Shown here piece after piece: positions 33,598 to 42,268 of a stretch of 64,000 bases of DNA (the stretch's first letter is position 1; each line of letters opens with the position of its first letter). A program made the translations under genes and the position numbers. The notes under the pieces were generated by a model. It had not been told where the DNA came from and searched no databases. It worked only from the letters and a program-made list of their open reading frames with translations. The stretch is taken from contig JAOSJV010000001.1 in assembly GCA_027493935.1 (NCBI GenBank), forward strand, positions 186,001 to 250,000, given 5' to 3'. This DNA comes from Burkholderiales bacterium (GTDB lineage: Bacteria; Pseudomonadota; Gammaproteobacteria; Burkholderiales; SG8-39).

Positions 33598-35013
33598 TCA
33601 GGGGTGGTCCGGAGGTGCAAGTTGCGCGGTGGCGGCGGCAGCCTGGCCGGCGAGCCGACCGAGCGTCACCGCGGTCAGGAGACCGTTGCCCGAGAGGTAG
33701 CCCCAGACATGCGCGCCCGAGACACCGCACGCGGCGCCGCCGCCCGCAAACAGATTCGGCAGCGGCGACTCGCGCGCATCGAGCACGCGCGCGTTCGTGT
33801 CGATCGCGAGGCCGCCTTGGGTGTGGAAGAGCGCGCCGGTGACCTTGACCGCGTAGTAGGGCGGCGCGAGCGCGGGCTTGCCGGTGAAGTCGCGGCCGAA
33901 CCGATCGCGGCCCTGCCCGGCCGCGAACCCCGCGACCTCGGCGAGCGTGTGCGCGAGCCGCTCGGCGGAGACCCCGATCGCGACGGCGAGCGTGGCGGCG
34001 TCGGGCGCCGAGCGGATTGCGCCGGCCGCGACCGCTTGCCGGTAGTCTTCGAACGCCATGCCGAGCCGATGCAGACGTGCGTCGTAGACGTTCCAGGCGA
34101 AGCCGCCCGGCTGCTCGAGCACCGGCAGGCACTGCTCCGAATAGCCCTGGTGCTCGTCGGAGAAGCGCTCGCCCGCAGCGTTCACCTGGATGCCGCCTTC
34201 CATCATCAGTGCCCAGGTGACGAGCACGCCGTGCGGTGTGGCGACCGAGCCGTGGCCCTGATAGGCGCCCATGTCGCGCACCGCGGCGCCGAGCGCCGCG
34301 CCCCACCGCACCGCGTCGCCCTGGTTGCCGGCGTGGCCGAAGTAGAGCGCGTCGGCGATCTCCGGGATGTGCTCGCGCACCATTGCGCGATTGCCGCCGA
34401 AGCCCGAGCAGGCGAGCACGAGCGCGCCGCAGCCGGCCTCCTCGCGCGTGCCGTCGGGGCGCTCGATGCGCACGCCGGTCACGCGGCGGCCGGAGGTCGC
34501 GACGAGGTCGATGACGCGCGCCGAGCACAGGAGATCGACGCCCGCGGCCGACGCGGCGCGCAACAGCGCGGCCATCAGCGCGGCGCCGGTCTTCTCCGGT
34601 ACCGCGTGCATGCGCGCCACCGTGTGGCCCGGATAGAGAAAGCCCTCGACGAGCACGAACGGCACGCCGTGCGCGTCGGCGAGCCACTCGATCGCCGGCC
34701 CCGATGCGCGGCACACCGCCTCGACGACGCGCGGGTCGGCCTCGTCGTGGTTCTTGCGGCGGATGTCTGCGGCCATGCGCTCGGGCGCGTCGTCGATTCC
34801 GGCGGCGCGCTGGTAGCGCGTGCCCGCGGCGGGAACGAAGCCCGACGAGAGCGCCGTCGAGCCCGAGGGTGAGGCATCGCGCTCGATCACGAGCACTTCG
34901 GCGCCGGCGTCTCTCGCTGCGAGCGCCGCGACGAGTCCGCACGCGCCGGCGCCCACGATCACCACCGGCGCCGCGAAGTCGAAGCAAATTGCGTCGTCGA
35001 CAGTCACCGGCAT
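33598..35013 (-). CDS. FAD-dependent fumarate reductase/ketosteroid dehydrogenase-type flavoprotein
   Basis: This is a 471-residue member of the FAD_binding_2 family. The N-terminal Rossmann motif is VVIVGAGACGLVAALAARDA (about 17-36), followed by the GSTALSSGFVPAAGTRYQRA FAD contact and, near the C-terminus, GALFHTQGGLAIDTNARVLD and LFAGGGAACGVSGAHVWGYL. It resembles succinate/fumarate reductase flavoproteins and 3-oxosteroid delta-1-dehydrogenases. It lacks a signal peptide or haem motif. A role in oxidation or reduction of an enoate or cyclic ketone substrate is the most that can be said; the neighbouring catabolic genes fit that. Confidence 0.8.
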   Translation of the reverse strand: MPVTVDDAICFDFAAPVVIVGAGACGLVAALAARDAGAEVLVIERDASPSGSTALSSGFVPAAGTRYQRAAGIDDAPERMAADIRRKNHDEADPRVVEAVCRASGPAIEWLADAHGVPFVLVEGFLYPGHTVARMHAVPEKTGAALMAALLRAASAAGVDLLCSARVIDLVATSGRRVTGVRIERPDGTREEAGCGALVLACSGFGGNRAMVREHIPEIADALYFGHAGNQGDAVRWGAALGAAVRDMGAYQGHGSVATPHGVLVTWALMMEGGIQVNAAGERFSDEHQGYSEQCLPVLEQPGGFAWNVYDARLHRLGMAFEDYRQAVAAGAIRSAPDAATLAVAIGVSAERLAHTLAEVAGFAAGQGRDRFGRDFTGKPALAPPYYAVKVTGALFHTQGGLAIDTNARVLDARESPLPNLFAGGGAACGVSGAHVWGYLSGNGLLTAVTLGRLAGQAAAATAQLAPPDHP

Positions 35014-35558
35014 GGCGAATCCTCGAATCCTCGGTTCAGGTCATCTCCGCGAAAACCGCCCCGGACGGACGGATCGGGGCGGCGCGGACCCAGACGGCGC
35101 CTGCGCGCCGGAGCGTCCGGGGCATCGGAGAATTCATCTCCGCGCCGCGCGGTTCCGCCGCCTCGCGAGCTGCATGGTGCCCGAGCACACGGCGCCTGCG
35201 GGCATTGTGCGAGCGGCATGCCCCGGCGCGCAACGCCGAGCGCCTCGAGTGCGCGGACACCGGCGCCGAACTCCCGTCCGGGCAGCGCGACGTCGTTCAT
35301 CGATCGGCCCGCGCCGGGCGACCGCGCGGCAGTGTCGATGGTCGATGCGCGATGTCGGCTCCGACGAACGGCGGCTTTCGTCGTTGGTTCAATGGGATAG
35401 GCCGCCGGGAACGGCGCAGCGTTGGCGATCGCCAACAGCGCGCCCTGCGCGAGGCGCCCCATGCGGGGCGTAACAGATTGATCGTCAAGCGGATTGCGCG
35501 ATTGGTACGCGAATTGCGATACGCAGGGTGCCACGCCCCATCTCACAAGGAGATCGCC
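35014..35558. other. 545-bp gene-free region with a candidate sigma-54 promoter
   Basis: No convincing gene was found on either strand. The left part is the upstream region of the flavoprotein; the right part should drive the hydrolase at 35559. At 35502-35517, TTGGTACGCGAATTGC has the GG-N10-GC spacing and flanking bases of a sigma-54 -24/-12 element, about 40 bp before the hydrolase ATG. Confidence 0.45.
35502..35517 (+). promoter_or_regulatory. Candidate sigma-54 promoter for the hydrolase
   Basis: TTGGTACGCGAATTGC matches the TGGCAC-N5-TTGC consensus well and has GG and GC separated by ten bases. No upstream activator site was identified, so this remains a sequence match only. Confidence 0.35.
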
Positions 35559-36347
35559 ATGAAGCGCATGCAAAAGACCGTCCTCGGTACCGTCGTCGCC
35601 GCCGCCATCCTGGGCCTGTCGAGCGCTGCGCAAGCGCGCCTCGCCACCGCGCAGGAGGTGTCGTTCACCAACCCGCAGGGACGCGCGATCCCCGCAACGC
35701 TGTTCCGTCCGGCGGAGTCCGGAGCGCGCCCGGCGGTCATCCTGTTGCCCGGCTGCGCGGATGCGTCCGCGAACGCCGCCGATGCCTATCGCACCTGGGG
35801 CGAGCGCTTGGCGGCCGCCGGCTACGTCGCACTGCTCGTCGACAGCGATCGCCTGCGCGGCGCGGCCGAGGGATGCGACAGCGGCACCGCCGGCGTGCGC
35901 GAGCGCGCCGCCGATGCCGACGGCGCCTACCGCTTCCTGGCCGCGAGCGGTTTCGCGGCGGCCGATCGCGTCGGGCTGATCGGCTGGTCGCAGGGAGCGA
36001 GCGGTGCGCTCGCCGCGCTCGATGCGTCGCGCGCCCCGGGCGGCGCGAGCCGCTTCAGGACGGCGGTCGCCTTCCACCCGAATTGCGTGCTCGACGACGA
36101 CTTCGGCGGTGTCGTGCGCAGCACGTGGAAACCGTACGCGCCCGTGAGAATCCTCCACAGCACGGGGGACCTGCACTACCGCGACGGGAGCTGCATCCGG
36201 CGCATCGCCCGCGCGCAGCAGCTCGGCGCGCCGTCGGTGAGCCTGGTGACGCACTACGGCGCAGCCGGCGGCGTCGAAACGCCCGCCGTCTGGGAGGTCG
36301 CCGGCGCCGAAGCGATGGATCTCTTCCACAGCCTGCTGAAGTACTGA
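35559..36347 (+). CDS. Exported dienelactone hydrolase-family protein
   Basis: This 262-residue protein has an N-terminal signal peptide (MKRMQKTVLGTVVAAAILGL with cleavage after AAQA). The alpha/beta-hydrolase fold shows AVILLPGCADASANAADAYR (oxyanion strand), a nucleophile elbow with Ser in GLIGWSQGASGALAALD, Asp in VRILHSTGDLHYRD and a His in a late position (LVTHYGAAGG or DLFHSLL). AAGGAG precedes ATG 35559 by seven bases. It probably hydrolyses an ester or lactone in the periplasm. It converges on the amidohydrolase at 36492. Confidence 0.8.
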   Translation: MKRMQKTVLGTVVAAAILGLSSAAQARLATAQEVSFTNPQGRAIPATLFRPAESGARPAVILLPGCADASANAADAYRTWGERLAAAGYVALLVDSDRLRGAAEGCDSGTAGVRERAADADGAYRFLAASGFAAADRVGLIGWSQGASGALAALDASRAPGGASRFRTAVAFHPNCVLDDDFGGVVRSTWKPYAPVRILHSTGDLHYRDGSCIRRIARAQQLGAPSVSLVTHYGAAGGVETPAVWEVAGAEAMDLFHSLLKY

Positions 36348-36491
36348 TCGGACTGCGACCGGTCCCGCCGGCGCGCATCGGACGCGGACCCTTCCCGTGC
36401 GGGAGGGGTCCATGCGCCGATGGGGGGAACGGGAATGGGGGTGGTGGCCGCCCGGCCGGCACCGCCGGACCGGGGCGGCTCGCCTCGGCTA

Positions 36492-37964
36492 TCACCTCGC
36501 GGTCGGACGCCGCAGGTACTGCCCGCGCGCGGGGCCGACGATTTTTCCCTGGTCGTACACGAGCTCGCCGCGCAGGAATGTGCTCTTCACGCGGCCGGTC
36601 AGCTCCTGCCCCTCGAACGGCGTGTAGCCCTGCGTCGACTCCGACTCGGCGGCGCGCACGACGAACCTCTCGTGCGGGTCGAGCAGCACGAGATCGGCGT
36701 CGAAGCCCACCGCGATGTCGCCCTTGGTGCGCAGCCCGAAGCGCTGTGCCGGGTTCCACGACAGGAGCTCGGCCATGTGGTTGTAGGACATGCCGCGCTT
36801 GGCGCCCTCGGACACCACGCCCGAGAGCAGGTACTCGGTGCCGCCGAAGCCGGATTTCGCCGGCCAGATGTTGCCCGGGTCGCGCTGGTCCCACTTCTGC
36901 TCGGCCGAGCAGCAGGCATGGTCGCTCACGATCCAGTCGACGTCGTGGTGCAGCACCGCCGCCCACAGCGCCTCCACGTCCGCGCGCGGGCGGATGGGCG
37001 GGTTCACCTTCGCGTGCACGCCGCACTTCGCATCGGTGTCGAGCAGGAGGTGGCCGACGGTCACCTCGCGGCGGAAGTTGATGTGCGGGAACACGTCCTG
37101 CATCATCAGCGCCGCCTCGATCGCCTTGTGCGAGGAGAGGTGCAGCAGGTTGATGTTCAGACAGTCGGTCTCGTAGGCGAGGTAGGAGGCGATCCAGATC
37201 GCCAGCCCCTCGGAGTGCGGCGGTCGCGCCGCGCTGTAGGCCGCGAGCCCCGTCAGCTTGCCCTCGCGCTCGACGATCTTCGTGTAGGCGTTCAGGATCT
37301 CGGCGAGCTCGCAGTGAAGGCTCACGCTGATGTGCTCGGCGATGTCCGGATGCCGATCCATCATGCGGCGCGCCGAGCGCATGATGAACTCGAAGTGCGC
37401 GACGTCGTAGCGCTCGTCGGGCCCGATCATCAGGAACTGGTTCTGGGCATCGGACCTGCCGTGCAGACCGTAGCCGCCGTAGAACATGAAGATCTTGAAC
37501 GACGGCACGCCGTGGTCGGTGAGGAGCGAGTCCATCTCGTCGACGTGCGCGGCCTCGATCGGCGCGATGTGGAAGCCGTAGTCGACCCAGAAGTTGCCCT
37601 GCGAGAGCTTCATCGCCTCGGCCATGAAGTCGCGGTAGGGCCCGCTGCGGTTGAGGTAGTACTGCCCGGTGCGCACGTAGTTGAGGCTCGCGGTGACCCC
37701 GCCCATCGCCGCGGCCTTGCTCTCGGAGACCGCGTCCTGCGCAAGCGGCTGGTAGATGCCGATGTGCATGTGCGCGTCGACGAGACCGGGGAACGCGAGC
37801 AGGTTGCGACCGTCGAACACCGCGTTCGCCTCCTCGACCCGGATCTCGGGCGCGAGCCGTGCGAACCTCCCGTCCTTGATGCCGATGTCGAGCAGGTCGA
37901 CCGCGTTGCGGTTCGGGCGGACCACGCGCACGTTCTTGACGACCAGATCAAAGGGTTTCGTCAT
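36492..37964 (-). CDS. Cyclic amidohydrolase (dihydroorotase/hydantoinase/allantoinase family)
   Basis: This 490-residue enzyme has the metal-binding GLVDAHMHIGIYQP (HxH), the carboxylated Lys in VPSFKIFMFYGGYG, His residues in VSLHCELAEI and INLLHLSSHKAIEA, and the catalytic Asp in WIVSDHACCSAEQKWDQ. The C-terminal KSTFLRGELVYDQGKIVG strand is the usual return to the composite beta-sandwich. It hydrolyses a cyclic amide or imide; the exact substrate is not evident. ATG 37964 (MTKPFDLVVKNVRVVRPNRN) was chosen over an ATG five codons upstream as it matches the family start. Confidence 0.85.
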   Translation of the reverse strand: MTKPFDLVVKNVRVVRPNRNAVDLLDIGIKDGRFARLAPEIRVEEANAVFDGRNLLAFPGLVDAHMHIGIYQPLAQDAVSESKAAAMGGVTASLNYVRTGQYYLNRSGPYRDFMAEAMKLSQGNFWVDYGFHIAPIEAAHVDEMDSLLTDHGVPSFKIFMFYGGYGLHGRSDAQNQFLMIGPDERYDVAHFEFIMRSARRMMDRHPDIAEHISVSLHCELAEILNAYTKIVEREGKLTGLAAYSAARPPHSEGLAIWIASYLAYETDCLNINLLHLSSHKAIEAALMMQDVFPHINFRREVTVGHLLLDTDAKCGVHAKVNPPIRPRADVEALWAAVLHHDVDWIVSDHACCSAEQKWDQRDPGNIWPAKSGFGGTEYLLSGVVSEGAKRGMSYNHMAELLSWNPAQRFGLRTKGDIAVGFDADLVLLDPHERFVVRAAESESTQGYTPFEGQELTGRVKSTFLRGELVYDQGKIVGPARGQYLRRPTAR

Positions 37965-38090
37965 GACTCCTGCCTCCAACGAGACGTTGCAACCGAGGTC
38001 AACGGCGGTTTCAAATGGGCACAGGGAGTTAAGGCTTGCTGGTCACTGCGGGAAAGGGAGAGCGACCCTGAACTTCGCCCGATGAGGCGA

Positions 38091-38171
38091 GTTATACTAC
38101 AAGAAAAAGAATCGTAGTATAACCGTGCTGCCGGATCAGTTATACTACTCTGCCGAAAAATGTAGTATAAC
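38091..38171 (+). promoter_or_regulatory. Twin palindromes, probable operator of the nucleotidyltransferase
   Basis: GTTATACTAC (38091-38100) and GTAGTATAAC (38114-38123) form a perfect 10-base inverted repeat with a 13-nt centre. The same pair recurs at 38139-38148 and 38162-38171, again with 13 nt between, a 48-bp period. The second palindrome ends 11 bp before the GTG start at 38183. TATACT and TATAAC also resemble -10 boxes. The unrelated 13-nt centres show that only the arms are conserved. Confidence 0.75.
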
Positions 38172-38182
38172 CGCACCGGAAC

Positions 38183-39226
38183 GTGTCCCGCTACACCGAG
38201 CTCCCGCTTTCGGCGCAGACGGCGTACGCCGAGCTGGCCGAGGCTACGCGCGCGCAGGACCTCCATCGTTCGGTGGCACACCTCAACGGCAGCTTCGCAT
38301 CCAAGCAGGTGAAGTCGCGCAAGTACTGGTACTTCCAGTACCGCGACATCGACGGCAAGGTGCGCCAGCTCTACGTCGGACCCGACGCGGAGCCGGTGCG
38401 CGCGCTGATCGCGCGCTCGCAAGACAAGCCGCGCAAAGCGCTCGCGCCGCTCGCTCGCGCCGCAATAGCGCTTGGCTGCGAGCGCGTTCTGCCCAGGCAC
38501 TTCCGTGTCGTCCGGCGCCTGACCGAATATGGGTTCTTCAACGCCGGCGGCGTGCTGATCGGCACGCACGCGTTCCTCGCACTCGGGAACCTTCTCGGCG
38601 TCCGCTGGCTCGACGGCGCGCGCACCCAGGATGTCGACTTCGCGCATCCGGGAAGGAACATTTCGATCGCGCTGCCGGCGGCGGTCAAGGTGGACGTGCA
38701 CGATGCTCCGGGATCGCTGAAGATGGGGTTCTTGCCGATGTCGACCTTCGGCGGGGGCGGCGCGGTCACTGACGTCAATCCCGCCGAGCCGGAGCTCCGG
38801 GTCGATTTCCTCACCACGCTGCACCGAGGGCGCGACCGGCCGGTCACAGTGCCGGATCTCAACATCGCTCTCCAGCCGCTGCGGTTCATGGAGTTTCTGC
38901 TCGAGCCTCCGGTGCAGGCGGCGGTGTTCTGCGAGGAAGGAGCGGTCACGGTGAGCCTCCCCGCGCCCGCGCGCTATGCCCTGCACAAGCTCCTCGTGTG
39001 GGGGGAGCGCGAGCACGCCCACCGCGCCAAAGCCTCGAAGGACCTGCTGCAGGCCGCGGCGTTGATCGAGTTCCTCGTCGACTACCGGCCCGGCGAGTTG
39101 ACCGAGGCGTGGGACGACCTGATTGCGCGCGGACGGAAATGGAAAAGCCGCGCGACTGAGGGGCTCGAGGCCTTGTCGCGCGTCGCACCCGGGCTCGCCG
39201 TCGACGCGCTGACGCCGGCGAAGTAG
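38183..39226 (+). CDS. GSU2403-family nucleotidyltransferase-fold protein
   Basis: This 347-residue protein begins at a GTG (MSRYTELPLSAQTAYAELAE). The N-terminal domain (to about residue 75) contains SRKYWYFQYRDIDGKVRQLY and may bind DNA or RNA. The nucleotidyltransferase core has GGVLIGTHAFLALGNLLGVR (GG/GS helix) and TQDVDFAH (DxD metal ligands), with a third acid likely in ELRVDFLTTL. The C-terminal helical part (LHKLLVWGEREHAHRAKASK) follows. The fold is shared with AbiEii/MNT-type toxins. No antitoxin gene adjoins; the twin palindromes suggest tight control. Confidence 0.75.
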   Translation: MSRYTELPLSAQTAYAELAEATRAQDLHRSVAHLNGSFASKQVKSRKYWYFQYRDIDGKVRQLYVGPDAEPVRALIARSQDKPRKALAPLARAAIALGCERVLPRHFRVVRRLTEYGFFNAGGVLIGTHAFLALGNLLGVRWLDGARTQDVDFAHPGRNISIALPAAVKVDVHDAPGSLKMGFLPMSTFGGGGAVTDVNPAEPELRVDFLTTLHRGRDRPVTVPDLNIALQPLRFMEFLLEPPVQAAVFCEEGAVTVSLPAPARYALHKLLVWGEREHAHRAKASKDLLQAAALIEFLVDYRPGELTEAWDDLIARGRKWKSRATEGLEALSRVAPGLAVDALTPAK

Positions 39227-39230
39227 ACGG

Positions 39231-40132
39231 CTACTCGTCGCGCTCATAACGCTTGCCGAGCGCGAACAGCGCGGCCGTGCCGAGGATCGCGTTCAGGCCG
39301 TCGAAGTCGAGCATGCGTCCGCGCTGTGCGGCGGTGGTGCCGTCGCGCCTGAGTGTCGCGAAGTACTCGCGCGCGGCGAAGGCGACCGCGCGGGCGAGCC
39401 CGCCCGGGAAGATCACGACCGAGAAGCCGAGCCGCTCGAGGTCGGCCGCCGGCAGCACCGGGGTCTTGCCGCCCTCGACCATGTTCGCGAGGAGCGGCGC
39501 GCGGACGCCAAGCCGGGCGACGGCGCGCTCCATCTGCTCGGTCGAGCGCAGCGCCTCGACGAAGAGGACGTCGGCGCCTGCGTCGCGGTAGCGCTCGGCG
39601 CGTGCGAGCGCGGGCTCGAGCCCTCGACCGCCACCGCGTCGGTGCGCGCGACGATCAGCGTGTCGGCGCTCCGGCGCGCATCCAGCGCGGCGCGGATCTT
39701 GCCCGCCATCTTGGCCGCCGGCACGAGCGCCTTGCCGTCGAGGTGGCCGCAGCGCTTCGGGGTCACCTGGTCTTCGAGCTGGATCGCGGCGGCCCCGGCG
39801 CGCTCGAGCATCGCCACGGTGCGCGCGACGTTCAGCGCGTTGCCGAAGCCGGTGTCGGCGTCGACGATGATCGGGAGCGCCACCCGCTCGCGGATGCTGG
39901 CAAGCGTGTTCTCGACCTCGCTCGCCGTGACCAGTCCGACGTCCGGGCGCCCGAGGCGGGTGTACGCGATGCTCGCGCCCGAGAGGTAGAGCGCCTCGAA
40001 ACCGGCCTGCTCGGCGAGCAGCGCCGAGAGGGCGTCGTAGACGCCCGGCGCGAGCAGGATGGGCCTGCGCGCGAGCCGCTGCTTCAGCGACTCGGGCGAC
40101 GGACCGACATTCGCCCGCGAGTGGGAACGCAC
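39231..40132 (-). CDS. Isocitrate lyase/PEP mutase superfamily C-C lyase, frameshifted
   Basis: The sequence is PESLKQRLARRPILLAPGVY, ALYLSGASIAYTRLGRPDVG, PIIVDADTGFGNALNVARTV, IQLEDQVTPKRCGHLDGKAL. The KRCGH motif, with the catalytic Cys, marks a lyase (2-methylisocitrate, isocitrate or dimethylmalate lyase type) rather than PEP mutase. The frame shifts near 39622 where one base is missing; the second part reads MERAVARLGVRAPLLANMVE and ends YERDE. About 300 residues from GTG 40132. A longer frame starts at ATG 40372, overlapping the small-subunit stop, but would add about 80 low-complexity residues read through repeats. It probably cleaves the hydratase product of the two neighbouring subunits. 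Confidence 0.82.
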
Positions 40133-40154
40133 GTCGAGCGCGAAAGGCCCCGGT

Positions 40155-40232
40155 CTGTCATTCCCGCGCAAGCGGGAATCCAGTGCCGGCGCGGGAACCC
40201 TGGATCCCCGCTTGCGCGAGGATGATGTCCCT
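40155..40232. repeat. Palindromic dispersed repeat (CCCGCG-AAGCGGGA type)
   Basis: TCATTCCCGCGCAAGCGGGA then ATCCAGTG, facing CCTGGATCCCCGCTTGCGCG then AGGATGATG, form a long imperfect hairpin. Related copies are at 19008-19105, 42990-43215 and 53645-53722. Here it lies between the lyase start and the small-subunit gene. Confidence 0.75.
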
Positions 40233-40238
40233 CGCGCG

Positions 40239-40350
40239 GATGATGCGCCCCCACCCGATGCGCCCCGACTCGACGCAGTCCTGCCCGACGCGGCTCCACC
40301 CGACGCAGTCCTGCCCCACGCGCTGCTGCTCGACGCGGCCCTGCCTCGCT
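40239..40350. repeat. 15-bp tandem repeats
   Basis: About seven 15-mers of the form CGACGCxGxCCTGCC / CGATGCGCCCCGACT follow one another, e.g. CGACGCAGTCCTGCC, CGACGCGGCTCCACC, CGACGCAGTCCTGCC, CGACGCGGCCCTGCC. Read on the minus strand in the lyase frame they give pentapeptides such as GRTAS, GGAAS and SRGAS. Two units are identical, so the array probably changes length by slippage. Confidence 0.7.
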
Positions 40351-40368
40351 TGGTCTTCTTTCCGGGGC

Positions 40369-40863
40369 TCATGTCGCATCCTTCCGCCGTGCGAGCTTCT
40401 TCTCGAGATGCGGCAGCAGGCCGCCGTCCAGCACCAGCTCGAGCAGGAAGCCCGGGACCGGCTCGCACGCGAGCGTCTCGCCGGTCGTGCGGTTCTCGAT
40501 CCGCCCGGCGGCCGGGTCGACCACGAGCTCATGGCCCGGCCGGATGCGCTTTGCCTCGGCGCAGGCGAGCGCGGGGAGCCCCAGGTTGAGCGCGTTGCGG
40601 TAGAACAGGCCCGCGAACGACTCGGCCACGAGTGCCGCGACGCCGAGGTGCCGCAGCGCCGCGGCGGCCTGCTCGCGCGAGGAGCCGAGGCCGAAGTTGC
40701 GCCCGCCGACCACGACATCGCCCGGACGCACCGACGCGGCGAACGCGGGCTCGATCGCCTCCAGACAATGCTTCGCGATCTCCTCGACGCCGTACTTCAT
40801 GTACTTGCCCGGCGCGAGCGCGTCGGTGTCCACGTCGTCGCCGAAGACCCAGGCTTTGCCCAT
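40369..40863 (-). CDS. 3-isopropylmalate dehydratase/aconitase-family small subunit
   Basis: This 164-residue protein has MGKAWVFGDDVDTDALAPGK, the swivel domain with VVVGGRNFGLGSSREQAAAA (the GSSRE substrate loop) and SFAGLFYRNALNLGLPALAC. The LeuD fold is complete, without the extra regions of full-length aconitase. It pairs with the large subunit 121 bp upstream. In the same operon are a KRCGH lyase and a Liv importer, so a hydratase for a substituted malate or maleate (such as dimethylmaleate hydratase with dimethylmalate lyase) fits better than leucine synthesis, for which leuB and leuA would be expected (inference). Confidence 0.82.
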   Translation of the reverse strand: MGKAWVFGDDVDTDALAPGKYMKYGVEEIAKHCLEAIEPAFAASVRPGDVVVGGRNFGLGSSREQAAAALRHLGVAALVAESFAGLFYRNALNLGLPALACAEAKRIRPGHELVVDPAAGRIENRTTGETLACEPVPGFLLELVLDGGLLPHLEKKLARRKDAT

Positions 40864-40984
40864 TGTGCGCTACCTCGGATCAATCCGCCGCAGGGGCGCA
40901 GCGATTGCCGAGAACGCAGTGGTCGGTATGCATTCGCCCTCGTTCGTCTCCCCTGCGTGCTCCGCGCCGCTGCGGCAACATCAC

Positions 40985-42268
40985 TCAGAGCATTTCGCGC
41001 GGATCGCAGATGCGGCCGGCCACCGCGGATGCGGCCGCCGTGTACGGCGAGGCGAGATAGACCCGTGCGCTCGGCGCGCCCATCCGGCCCTTGAAGTTGC
41101 GCGCGGTGGTCGAGATCGCGACCGTGTTCTCGGCGAACTGGTTCGCCCCATAGCCCGCGCACGCGCCGCAGGCGTTCGGCAGGAGCTCGGCGCCGGCATC
41201 GAGCAGGACCGCCAGTGTGCCGTCCTCGCGCGCGGTGTGCTGGTCGCGCAGGCTGGCCGGCGCGACCAGCAGCCGGACGCCGCGCGCGGCCTTTCGGCCC
41301 TGCAGCACGCGCGCGGCCATGCGCAGATCCACGAGCTTTGCGCCGGTGCACGCGCCGATGTACGCGATGTCGATCGGGACCTCGCCATAGCTTCCGACCG
41401 GCGCGGCGTTCGCCGGGCTGTCGGGCGCGGCGACCTGTGGCGCGAGCGCGGCGGCCTCGAAGCGGTGGTGGGCGAGGAGCGGGGCGCCCGGATCGCTCTG
41501 CCAGCGCTCGAGCTGCGCCGCGTCGAGCTCGGCCTCGCTCACGCCCGTCGCGGCGAGATAGCCGCGGGTGGTCGCGTCCGGCGCGACGAGCCCGGCCTGC
41601 GCGCCGAGCTCGGCCGCCATGTTGGCGAGCGTCATGCGCTCCTGCATCGGGAGGGCGCGGACGCCCTCGCCGCGGTACTCGACTGCCTGGTACCGGCCGC
41701 CGTCCATCCCGAGCTGCCCGAGCAGGAAGAGCATCACGTCCTTGGCGGCGAGGCCCTCGCCGAGCGCTCCGTCGAGCTCGATCGCGATGGTGTGCGGCAC
41801 CTTGAGCCAGATCTCGCCGGTCACCAGCACGCCGAGCATCTCGGTCGAGCCGATGCCGAACATGTAGGCGCCGAACGCGCCGCCGGTCGGCGAGTGGCTG
41901 TCGCCGCCGACCGCGAACATGCCGGGCCGCAGGCACCCGCGCTCGGGCAGCACGACGTGGCAGATGCCCTCGCCGTCGTAGAAGCGCGCCACGCCGGCCG
42001 ATCGCGACCATTCGCGGGCGATCGCGATGATCCGCCGGCTCTCCTCGTCGGTCGCCGGCAGGTAATGGTCGGTCACGACGACCACCTTGGACGGGTCCCA
42101 GACCTTCGCGCCGAGCCGCTCGAGCATCGGCTTCACGCGCCGCGGCCCGCCCGAGTCGTGCATCATTGCGAGGTCGACGCGGCAGGTGACGAGCTCGCCG
42201 GGCGCGACCGCGGCGCGGCCGGCGGCGCGCGCGACGAGCTTCTGGGCGAGGGTCTGCGGCGCGCTCAT
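40985..42268 (-). CDS. 3-isopropylmalate dehydratase/aconitase-family large subunit
   Basis: This 427-residue [4Fe-4S] hydro-lyase has MSAPQTLAQKLVARAAGRAA, MHDSGGPRRVKPMLERLGAK, VVVTDHYLPATDEESRRI, VGGDSHSPTGGAFGAYMFGI and the cluster ligands in AYIGACTGAKLVDLRMAARV and NACGACAGYGANQFAENTVA (CxxC). The usual GSCTN is GACTG here. It is intact and directly precedes livF (start 42268, livF stop 42269). The substrate is presumably a hydroxy-acid that enters through the Liv-type importer. Confidence 0.85.
   Translation of the reverse strand: MSAPQTLAQKLVARAAGRAAVAPGELVTCRVDLAMMHDSGGPRRVKPMLERLGAKVWDPSKVVVVTDHYLPATDEESRRIIAIAREWSRSAGVARFYDGEGICHVVLPERGCLRPGMFAVGGDSHSPTGGAFGAYMFGIGSTEMLGVLVTGEIWLKVPHTIAIELDGALGEGLAAKDVMLFLLGQLGMDGGRYQAVEYRGEGVRALPMQERMTLANMAAELGAQAGLVAPDATTRGYLAATGVSEAELDAAQLERWQSDPGAPLLAHHRFEAAALAPQVAAPDSPANAAPVGSYGEVPIDIAYIGACTGAKLVDLRMAARVLQGRKAARGVRLLVAPASLRDQHTAREDGTLAVLLDAGAELLPNACGACAGYGANQFAENTVAISTTARNFKGRMGAPSARVYLASPYTAAASAVAGRICDPREML

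Noticed and set aside
34704-36347. 547-codon plus-strand frame starting inside the flavoprotein gene
   Set aside because: Only the part from 35559 has a signal peptide, ribosome-binding site and hydrolase motifs; upstream is antisense to the flavoprotein.
40239-40350. Possible CRISPR-like repeat array
   Set aside because: Units are 15 bp, contiguous, without spacers; a minisatellite, not CRISPR.
40369-42268. Naming the hydratase pair leuD and leuC
   Set aside because: No leuA or leuB in the region, and it is operonic with a lyase and importer; leucine synthesis cannot be assumed.
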